A stretch of 5,103 nucleotides of DNA, taken from the NCBI GenBank assembly GCA_945869935.1, contig CAMBSA010000194.1, positions 1 to 5,103 of the forward strand, given 5' to 3'. Shown one piece after another: positions 1 through 4,404 of this stretch. The stretch comes from Bordetella parapertussis (GTDB lineage: Bacteria; Pseudomonadota; Gammaproteobacteria; Burkholderiales; SG8-39). Position numbers and translations under genes: made by a program. Position 1 is the first letter of the stretch; each line of letters starts with the position of its first letter. The notes under the pieces were generated by a model that saw only the letters and a list, made by a program, of their open reading frames with translations, was not told the DNA's origin and did not search any database.

Positions 1-104
1 GGCAACATCATCGGCGTGGTGACCTTCTGCGCCCACAGGCTGTGCGGCCCGTCACGGAGCGTGGTGTCGACGAAATCCAGGTTGCCGGGTTTGAAGTCGC
101 TCAT
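1..104 (-). CDS. Biotin-dependent carboxyltransferase subunit (PycB/OadA-like, HMGL-like domain), 5' end only
   Basis: Only the first 34 codons are inside the window; the gene runs off the left edge. The visible protein starts MSDFKPGNLD and continues with FVDTTLRDGPHSLWAQK, then VTTPMML, and the two leftover bases (CC) make the next residue proline. This matches the first strand of the HMGL-like TIM barrel in pyruvate carboxylase subunit B and oxaloacetate decarboxylase alpha, whose signature is LRDAHQSL followed by a T-x-x-MLP stretch. Arg17 and Asp18 occupy the substrate and metal positions of that family. The gene follows the biotin carboxylase by 19 bases and has a strong AGGAGA ribosome site. 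By family, it would move the carboxyl group between carboxybiotin and an organic acceptor in the cytoplasm. His21 sits where pyruvate carboxylases have Gln, so pyruvate should not be assumed as acceptor. A lyase or synthase of the wider HMGL family is the alternative, made less likely by the two biotin genes upstream. Confidence 0.8.
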   Translation of the reverse strand, partial: MSDFKPGNLDFVDTTLRDGPHSLWAQKVTTPMML

Positions 105-111
105 CGGAATG

Positions 112-117
112 TCTCCT
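112..117 (-). promoter_or_regulatory. Ribosome binding site of the carboxyltransferase gene
   Basis: The minus strand reads AGGAGA, 7 bases before the ATG at 104. It lies wholly in the 19-base gap after the biotin carboxylase stop and fixes the start of the downstream gene. It is the strongest ribosome site among the three downstream genes of the operon. Confidence 0.8.
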
Positions 118-123
118 GTCGAT

Positions 124-1482
124 TCATGCCGCATCGCCCGCAAGCACGTCCTCCGCCCAGCGGGTGTGCATCCTCGCCGCGCGGAACACCGGTTCGCCGA
201 GCAAGCGGCGCACGAACGGGATGGTCGTATCGACCCCGCGGATGACGAATTGATCAAGCGCCTGCGACAGCCGTTCGATTGCCTGCTCGCGATCCGCGCC
301 GTGCGCGATCACTTTAGCGAGCAGCGAGTCGTAGTACGGCGGCACGAGATAGCCGGGGTAGCAGTGGGTATCCACGCGGATGCCCGGCCCGTCCGGCGCC
401 ACCCATTCGGCAAGCCGCCCGGGACTCGGGCGAAAGCCGTGCGCAGGCGACTCGGCATTCACCCGCGCCTCGATCGCGTGGCCGATGATGCTCACCGCGG
501 ACTGCGCCACCGACAACGGCCGGCCGGAGGCGATCGCAATCTGCTCTTTCACGATGTCCACGCCGCTCACCATTTCGGTCACCGGATGCTCGACCTGTAT
601 TCGGGTGTTCATTTCGAGAAAATAGAATTCGCCCGCCGCGGCGTCGACCAGAAATTCGAGCGTGCCCGCGCTCTCGTAGCCGACCTCGCGCGCGAGCTTC
701 ACCGCCGCCGCGCGTATGCGATCGCGCAATTCGGTGGCGATCAACGGCGCCGGCGATTCCTCGATGATCTTCTGGTAGCGCCGCTGCACCGAGCAGTCGC
801 GCTCGCCAAGATGAATCACATTGCCCGCGCGATCGCCAAGCACCTGCACCTCGACGTGCCGCGCGTTGGCGACAAAGCGCTCCATGTAGAGCGTGGCATC
901 GCCAAACGCCGCACGCGCTTCCGCCGAAGCGGTCTCGAAACCCGAGAGCACCGCATCCGCATCGTGCGCCACCTTCATGCCACGGCCGCCGCCGCCGGCC
1001 GCCGCCTTGAGCAGCACCGGGTAACCGATGGCCTGCGCGATCTCCACCGCGCGCGCGGCCGATTCGACGCTCTTGGACCCCGGCAGCAGCGGCACGCCGC
1101 ACTGTTCCGCGATTTGCCGCGCCTCGAGCTTGTTGCCCATGCGATGGACGGTCTCCGAACGCGGGCCCACGAAGACCACACCGTTGTCCTCGCACGCCTG
1201 CGCAAGCTTCGGCTGCTCGGCGAGAAAGCCGTAGCCGGGATGCAGGGCATCGCAACCGGTGGCGATTGCCGCATGCACTACGCTGTCGATCTTCAGGTAG
1301 CTGTCGCGCGCCGCCGCCGGACCGATACAAATCGCCCTGCCTGCCATGCGCGCAGGCAGGCTGTCGCGGTCGGCCTGCGAAACAATCACGACCGATTCGA
1401 TGCCGAGCGATTCGCAGGCGCGCAGGATGCGCACCGCGATCTCGCCGCGGTTGGCGACGAGCAGACGCCGCACGGGTTTCAT
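124..1482 (-). CDS. Biotin carboxylase subunit (AccC/PycA family)
   Basis: This cytoplasmic enzyme uses ATP and bicarbonate to carboxylate biotin on the carrier protein, the first half-reaction of biotin-dependent carboxylases. The 452 residues are close to E. coli AccC (449) and appear full length. The N-terminal domain opens with LLVANRGEIAVRI (7-19) and includes HPGYGFLAE (81-89). The ATP-grasp domain has Lys159, the glycine loop GGGGRGM (163-169) and RHVEVQ (208-213). The core block ERDCSVQRRYQKIIEE spans 227-242, with Cys230. Glu276, then Glu290, Asn292 and Arg294 in EMNTRIQVEHP, and Arg340 in IEARVNAE complete the set, so no catalytic residue looks lost. The C-terminal domain includes YYDSLLAKVI (383-392). 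The start codon overlaps the carrier gene's stop in an ATGA, which implies translational coupling. The sequence alone cannot separate AccC from PycA. The neighbouring PycB/OadA-like gene argues against this being the housekeeping acetyl-CoA carboxylase copy, so no symbol is given. Confidence 0.95.
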   Translation of the reverse strand: MKPVRRLLVANRGEIAVRILRACESLGIESVVIVSQADRDSLPARMAGRAICIGPAAARDSYLKIDSVVHAAIATGCDALHPGYGFLAEQPKLAQACEDNGVVFVGPRSETVHRMGNKLEARQIAEQCGVPLLPGSKSVESAARAVEIAQAIGYPVLLKAAAGGGGRGMKVAHDADAVLSGFETASAEARAAFGDATLYMERFVANARHVEVQVLGDRAGNVIHLGERDCSVQRRYQKIIEESPAPLIATELRDRIRAAAVKLAREVGYESAGTLEFLVDAAAGEFYFLEMNTRIQVEHPVTEMVSGVDIVKEQIAIASGRPLSVAQSAVSIIGHAIEARVNAESPAHGFRPSPGRLAEWVAPDGPGIRVDTHCYPGYLVPPYYDSLLAKVIAHGADREQAIERLSQALDQFVIRGVDTTIPFVRRLLGEPVFRAARMHTRWAEDVLAGDAA

Positions 1483-2015
1483 TTCTTGCCGGATGTCGCT
1501 TGACGAACAGCGGCCGGACGAATCTGGAACAGCGCCTGCCCGAACTCGGCCAGTTGCGCATCATCAACCAGCACCGCCTCGATCACGCCCGCGACCTCCG
1601 CCTTCACCGCGGTGAACACCTTCATCACCTCGAGCAGGCCGACCGTGTCGTCCGCCTTCACGCTCGTGCCGACCTCGACGAACGGCGGCTTGCCCGGTTC
1701 GGGCCGGCGATAGAAGGTGCCCATCACCGGCGCCTTGATTTCCATGCAGCCTTCGGGGAGCGCGGGTTGGGCCTTCGCAGCTTGCGCTGCGGGTACGGGC
1801 GTGGGCACAGCGGCGCGTACCGGTTCGACGGACGCGCGGCGCTCCTCGGCCGTGGGCCGACGTTCCTCGGCCAATGGCCGACGTTCAATGGTGCCGAGCG
1901 CGCCGCTCTTGGAGACGCGCACCACCAGCCCCTTCCACTCGATCTCCAGCTCCTCGAACGTCGATTCGTCGACGAGCCGGAGAATGTGGGCGATGTCCTC
2001 GTCGGTCAGATCCAT
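1479..2015 (-). CDS. Biotin carboxyl carrier protein (AccB-like)
   Basis: The 178-residue protein carries biotin between the carboxylase and carboxyltransferase active sites. Residues 1-36 form a helical start followed by LEIEWKGLVVRVSK, as in AccB proteins. Residues 37-90 are a flexible linker rich in Pro, Ala, Glu and Arg. The biotinyl domain runs from about 91 to 167: IKAPVMGTFYRRP (93-105), an acidic/proline loop like the AccB 'thumb' (106-116), and the attachment motif EVMK with Lys132 as the biotin site. The motif has Val where most bacterial carriers have Ala; animal acetyl-CoA carboxylases also have VMK, so it should still be a substrate for biotin ligase. Residues 168-178 are a short basic tail. 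The gene starts 7 bases after the binding-protein stop without a clear Shine-Dalgarno sequence, and its stop overlaps the biotin carboxylase start by 4 bases. Expression probably depends on coupling to the upstream gene. A lipoyl protein is excluded by the MK motif and context. Confidence 0.93.
   Translation of the reverse strand: MDLTDEDIAHILRLVDESTFEELEIEWKGLVVRVSKSGALGTIERRPLAEERRPTAEERRASVEPVRAAVPTPVPAAQAAKAQPALPEGCMEIKAPVMGTFYRRPEPGKPPFVEVGTSVKADDTVGLLEVMKVFTAVKAEVAGVIEAVLVDDAQLAEFGQALFQIRPAAVRQATSGKK
1840..1886 (-). repeat. 21-bp tandem repeat in the carrier-protein linker
   Basis: Two 21-bp units lie head to tail at 1840-1860 and 1861-1881, differing at only a few bases, followed by the first 5 bases of a third unit. 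The period is a multiple of three, so the frame is kept. The repeat encodes the pattern (L/T)AEERRP in residues 44-60 of the carrier protein. It sits in the flexible linker between the N-terminal segment and the biotinyl domain, where length changes would be tolerated. Confidence 0.8.
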
Positions 2016-2022
2016 GCGCGAA

Positions 2023-3003
2023 TCAGTCGAGCTTGATGCCGGCGCGCTTGATCACGATTTCCCAGCGATCGGACTCCGCCTTGATGCGCGCGGCGAATTC
2101 CTGCGGCGTGGTCGGGCTGGCGTCCAGGCCGACGGCGAGCAGCTTTTCCTTCACATCCGGCATCGACAGCGCGCGGCGCACATCGGCATTGATCTTCGCC
2201 ACCACCGCAGGCGGGGTCGCGGCCGGCGCGGCCAGGCCGAACCAGGAGCTGACCGCAATTCCCGGGAGACCGACCTCCGAAAGCGTCGGCATGTCGGGCA
2301 GCGCCGGCGCGCGCCTGGCCGATGTCGCCGCAAGCCCGCGCAGCTTGCCCTCGCGGATGTTGGCCGCGAACGGGCCGACATCGCTCAGGCTGACTTCGGT
2401 GTCGCCGCCGAGCACCGCGGCAAGCGTCGGCTGGCTGCCCTTGTAGGGCACGATCAGGAAGTCGACATTGGCGGTGGTCTTGACCAGTTCCGCGATCACC
2501 TGGGTGACGATCGCGCCGATGGCGACGTTCATCTTGCCCGGATTGGCGCGCGCCTGGTCGAGGAAGTCCTTGAAGTTGTTGATGCCCTTGCCCTTCGGCC
2601 CGGCGGAGAAGATGAGCGGCTGTTCCACCAGCAGCGTGACCGGCGCAAAGTCGGCAAGCGGCCGGTAGGGGAGCTTGGCGTACAGGCTCTGGTTCATGGT
2701 GAGCGTGGCATCCACCGGCACCAGCAGCGTCAGCCCGTCCGGCGCCGACTTGGCGACGAATTCGGCAGCGATGATCGTGTTGCCGCCGACGCGGTTTTCA
2801 ACAATCACCGGCTGGCCCCACATCTCGGAGACCTTCTGGCCCACCAGACGCGCGGCGATGTCGCCGCTGCCGCCGGCAGGAAACGGCACGACGAAGCGCA
2901 CCGGACGGCTGGGGAAATCCTGCGCTTCGGCCATGGAAGGTGCAACGGACGAAGCAAGCGTGAGCAGCGCAAGGGCGGCTGCCCGAAGGGTCGAAACGTT
3001 CAT
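2023..3003 (-). CDS. Tripartite tricarboxylate transporter (Bug/TctC family) periplasmic substrate-binding protein
   Basis: The 326-residue protein has the usual Bug family length. Residues 1-27 form a signal peptide: a short start with one Arg, a hydrophobic Ala/Leu stretch, and an AEA cleavage site before Gln28. The mature protein begins FPSRPVRFVVPFPAGGSGD (30-48), with AAR following, the hallmark of the family's first lobe. It continues with VENRVGGN (68-75) and YKGSQPTLAAVLGGDTE (187-203), which contacts the ligand in solved Bug proteins. MPTLSEVGLPG (238-248) and a helical C-terminus complete the fold. The family binds carboxylates such as citrate, tartrate, glutamate, aspartate or nicotinate; the ligand cannot be read here. 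No TctA or TctB membrane gene is visible, as is common for orphan Bug genes in Burkholderiales. It is the first gene of the operon with the biotin carboxylase subunits, which suggests it binds the carboxylase's substrate or acts as a sensor. The start is fixed by an AGGAG site 7 bases upstream. Confidence 0.95.
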   Translation of the reverse strand: MNVSTLRAAALALLTLASSVAPSMAEAQDFPSRPVRFVVPFPAGGSGDIAARLVGQKVSEMWGQPVIVENRVGGNTIIAAEFVAKSAPDGLTLLVPVDATLTMNQSLYAKLPYRPLADFAPVTLLVEQPLIFSAGPKGKGINNFKDFLDQARANPGKMNVAIGAIVTQVIAELVKTTANVDFLIVPYKGSQPTLAAVLGGDTEVSLSDVGPFAANIREGKLRGLAATSARRAPALPDMPTLSEVGLPGIAVSSWFGLAAPAATPPAVVAKINADVRRALSMPDVKEKLLAVGLDASPTTPQEFAARIKAESDRWEIVIKRAGIKLD

Positions 3004-3010
3004 GGGGAAT

Positions 3011-3015
3011 CTCCT
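3011..3015 (-). promoter_or_regulatory. Ribosome binding site of the Bug gene
   Basis: The minus strand reads AGGAG, 7 bases before the ATG at 3003. It supports that start, which also gives a complete signal peptide. Confidence 0.8.
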
Positions 3016-3106
3016 GATCGGCCGACGGTTCGGCGCGACGGAAGATACCGCAATCGGCGTGTTCGGGTCGAGCGATACGGGGGGACTATTCCTATGGAGC
3101 CACTGA

Positions 3107-3129
3107 ACAAGGGGGCTACGCCCCCTCGT
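3107..3129 (-). promoter_or_regulatory. GC-rich hairpin in the leader of the Bug-carboxylase operon
   Basis: The core stem is GGGGGC/GCCCCC around a 3-base loop, extended outward to 10 pairs. As minus-strand RNA every position pairs, including one G-U wobble. As plus-strand RNA the same position is an A-C mismatch. It lies about 104 bases before the Bug start. No run of T follows on the minus strand (TTGTTCAG), so it is not a standard intrinsic terminator. Attenuation, RNA stabilisation or a DNA-binding site are possible; the role is inferred. Confidence 0.4.
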
Positions 3130-3180
3130 AACTCCCCAATCTCAGAGGGAACGCTGAACCTTCAGGCCTCGAAATTGGAC

Positions 3181-3210
3181 TTGATCAGCGATTCCCTATG
3201 CGTCGATCAA
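3181..3210. promoter_or_regulatory. Inverted repeat, possible regulator site upstream of the Bug gene
   Basis: TTGATC (3181-3186) and GATCAA (3205-3210) form a perfect 6-bp inverted repeat with 18 bases between. Two more matching positions inside give 8 of 11 pairs. The spacer holds ATTCCCTATG, and a near copy, ATTCCTATG, recurs at 3088-3096 closer to the gene. The position, about 180-210 bases before the Bug start, suits an activator or repressor site, but a 6-bp repeat can occur by chance. Confidence 0.3.
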
Positions 3211-3254
3211 ACAATCGAAACGCCGTATCTGGATCGTGCGCAGCTCTCTTGAAC

Positions 3255-3290
3255 CGCCAAGAGCGCCAAGACCGCCAAGGCCGCCAAGAA
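3255..3290 (+). repeat. Four 9-bp tandem units CGCCAAGNN
   Basis: The units are CGCCAAGAG, CGCCAAGAC, CGCCAAGGC and CGCCAAGAA, end to end without gaps. Seven of nine positions are identical in all four copies. They form the left edge of the nested element. The right edge (3404-3427) has the inverted version with 7- to 9-base spacing, so unit number and phase differ between the sides. Confidence 0.85.
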
Positions 3291-3316
3291 AGGCGCGGCA
3301 ATTTCACCCGCTTCCG

Positions 3317-3395
3317 GTCATTGCGAGCGAAGCGAAGCAATCTCGTCTGCCGCCGAAACTTGAGATTGCTTCGTCGCTGCGCTCCTCGCAATGAC
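3317..3395. repeat. Inner imperfect inverted repeat with long arms
   Basis: The left arm is 3317-3344 (28 bases) and the right arm 3362-3395 (34 bases), separated by 17 bases. Both arms share GTCATTGCGAG at one end and GAAGCAATCTC at the other, read in opposite sense. The right arm has 6 extra bases in its middle. Either strand's RNA would fold into a long hairpin with an internal bulge, the typical look of dispersed REP/MITE-type palindromes. Confidence 0.8.
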
Positions 3396-3447
3396 GAGAT
3401 TTGTGGCGTACTTGGCGTCTTGGCGGTAAAAAATTCGGCACAACAAC

Positions 3448-4329
3448 CTAAGCCACGCCCCCCACCGCCCGGTAGAACTTCAGCACCGCCGCATCGTCCT
3501 CCTCGCCGTGGCCGAGCGAGATCGTGCCCAGAAAGACCTGCCGCGCGACGCTTGCGAGCGGCAACGCGGTGAGGGCAGCGGTGCCCGAGTCGAGCGCGAG
3601 GCCGAGGTCTTTCGCAAGCAGCGTGACCGCGGCGCGCGGGGCGAAATCGCCTTCCATCGCGCGGCGCATGCGGTCTTCCACGATCCAGCTCGCGCCCGAA
3701 CTCTGCGCGATCACATCGAGTGCCTGTTTCGCGTCGAGGCCGAGACGTTCGGCCAGCGCGAGCGCCTCGCAACCCGCGGCGAGGTTCACTCCGGCGAGCA
3801 GGTTGTTGACGATCTTCGCCTTGGAGCCGTCGCCGATTGCCTCGCCGACGTGAAAGCGCTTGTCGCTCATTGCCTCGAGCAGCGAACCGCAACGCGCGAC
3901 GAGCGCGGCCGGCCCGCCCATCATCATCGACATCGAGCCCGCGCGTGCCCGCACCGGGCCGCCCGACACCGGCGCATCGAGCATCGCGATACCGCGTTCG
4001 GCAAGTCGCCTGCCGAGGGCTTCCGAGAAGGCCGGCGCAACGGTGCTGCACATCAGCAACACCGACTCGCCCGTCATCGCCGCGGCCGCGCCATCGGCAC
4101 CAAAGACGACGTCTTCGGTCTGCGCCGCGTCCACCACCAGCGTGATCACCGCATCGCAGCCGCGCGCGAGTTCCGCGGGCGAGGCGCAGACCTCGGCACC
4201 GGCGGCGCGCGCTTCCTCTTCCGCCTCCGGCCGGATGTCGCGCACCCGCACCTGAACCCCCCGTTCGAGCAGGCGTTTTGCCACACCCATGCCCATCAGG
4301 CCCACACCGATCACGCCTATTGTTTTCAT
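3448..4329 (-). CDS. NAD(P)-dependent beta-hydroxyacid dehydrogenase (3-hydroxyisobutyrate dehydrogenase family)
   Basis: The 293-residue cytoplasmic enzyme oxidises a beta-hydroxy acid, or reduces the matching semialdehyde, with a nicotinamide cofactor. The Rossmann motif is GVIGVGLMGMG (5-15), with Asp31 at the end of the second strand, which favours NAD over NADP. The substrate motif DAPVSGGPVRARAGSM (118-133) and the catalytic stretch GDGSKAKIVNN (166-176), with Lys172 and Asn176, are intact. The C-terminal helical domain ends with GHGEEDDAAVLKFY (273-286), usual in the family. Members include 3-hydroxyisobutyrate, tartronate semialdehyde and L-threonate dehydrogenases; the exact substrate cannot be decided. 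An in-frame ATG at 4341 would add MRRA, but the ATG at 4329 has a better GAGG ribosome site 6 bases upstream and gives the usual MKTIGVIGVG start, so 4329 is preferred. The gene lies 444 bases upstream of the Bug operon on the same strand, but the intervening repeat element suggests separate transcription. Confidence 0.92.
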   Translation of the reverse strand: MKTIGVIGVGLMGMGVAKRLLERGVQVRVRDIRPEAEEEARAAGAEVCASPAELARGCDAVITLVVDAAQTEDVVFGADGAAAAMTGESVLLMCSTVAPAFSEALGRRLAERGIAMLDAPVSGGPVRARAGSMSMMMGGPAALVARCGSLLEAMSDKRFHVGEAIGDGSKAKIVNNLLAGVNLAAGCEALALAERLGLDAKQALDVIAQSSGASWIVEDRMRRAMEGDFAPRAAVTLLAKDLGLALDSGTAALTALPLASVARQVFLGTISLGHGEEDDAAVLKFYRAVGGVA

Positions 4330-4353
4330 CGCCCGCCTCATTGTCGACCTGCG

Positions 4354-4381
4354 TTCATCGCACTGCCGCCGATGCTATCCT
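4354..4381 (+). promoter_or_regulatory. Possible sigma70 promoter for the rhodanese gene
   Basis: An extended -10 box, TGCTATCCT (4373-4381), lies 23 bases before the ATG at 4405. A weak -35 candidate, TTCATC (4354-4359), is 16 bases upstream of TATCCT. Transcription would begin near 4388, giving a very short leader that still includes the ribosome site. The 75-base divergent gap must also hold the start region of the dehydrogenase gene; no convincing promoter was found on that strand. Confidence 0.3.
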
Positions 4382-4391
4382 CATCGCCCCC

Positions 4392-4396
4392 GGAGG
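4392..4396 (+). promoter_or_regulatory. Ribosome binding site of the rhodanese gene
   Basis: GGAGG lies 8 bases before the ATG at 4405. It is a near-perfect Shine-Dalgarno sequence and fixes the start of a gene whose end lies outside the window. Confidence 0.85.
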
Positions 4397-4404
4397 TCAG
4401 AACC

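Larger units (their letters stand above)
3253..3427. repeat. Nested palindromic intergenic repeat element (MITE/REP-like)
   Basis: The outer edges are inverted with respect to each other. The left edge (3253-3290) carries CGCCAAG-type units and the right edge (3404-3427) carries three TGGCG-containing units in the opposite sense; the two outermost ends, ACCGCCAAGA and TCTTGGCGGT, are exact reverse complements. Inside lies a second inverted repeat (3317-3344 with 3362-3395). No open frame in it looks protein coding. Similar CGCCAAG tracts and 'CATTGCGAG...GCAATCTC' palindromes recur between genes in many bacterial genomes, which suggests a dispersed element; copy number here cannot be judged from one window. 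It lies just beyond the dehydrogenase 3' end and may act on its mRNA end. Confidence 0.7.
3004..3447. other. 444-bp non-coding region between two minus-strand genes
   Basis: No convincing gene lies here on either strand; frames that cross it are spill-over from antisense frames of the flanking genes. The part at 3004-3250 should carry the promoter and leader of the Bug-carboxylase operon. It contains a hairpin (3107-3129) and an inverted repeat (3181-3210). No good sigma70 -35/-10 pair was found; the nearest pair, TTGTTC (3105-3110) and TAGTCC (3083-3088) on the minus strand with 16 bases between, is too weak to call. The part at 3253-3427 is a nested repeat element. The last 20 bases follow the stop of the dehydrogenase gene. 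Confidence 0.75.

Noticed and set aside
16..1503. A 495-codon open frame on the plus strand.
   Set aside because: It lies exactly antisense to the biotin carboxylase, whose motifs are unmistakable. Its product is rich in Arg, His and Ala with no known fold, as expected from the opposite strand of GC-rich coding DNA.
124..2015. Assigning the carrier and biotin carboxylase as accB and accC of the housekeeping acetyl-CoA carboxylase.
   Set aside because: The subunits look similar, but the operon joins them to a Bug protein and a PycB/OadA-like carboxyltransferase, and a separate accBC pair usually exists in such genomes. The symbols were left blank.
1717..3252. A 511-codon open frame on the plus strand crossing the Bug gene and the gap.
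   Set aside because: It is antisense to the carrier and Bug genes, has low-complexity Arg/Gly-rich sequence, no recognisable domain, and runs through non-coding leader DNA without change of character.
3255..3427. Regular short repeats considered as a CRISPR array.
   Set aside because: The units are only 9 bp, contiguous with no spacers, and inverted on the two sides; no cas gene is present.
3427..3434. A run of six T on the minus strand just after the dehydrogenase stop, considered as an intrinsic terminator.
   Set aside because: No GC-rich hairpin lies directly before the run; the 14 bases between stop and run do not fold.
3185..4051. A 288-codon minus-strand frame overlapping the dehydrogenase and the repeat element.
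   Set aside because: It is a shifted frame of the dehydrogenase gene continued into the palindromic repeats; its translation is Arg-rich and carries repeat-derived sequence at the end.
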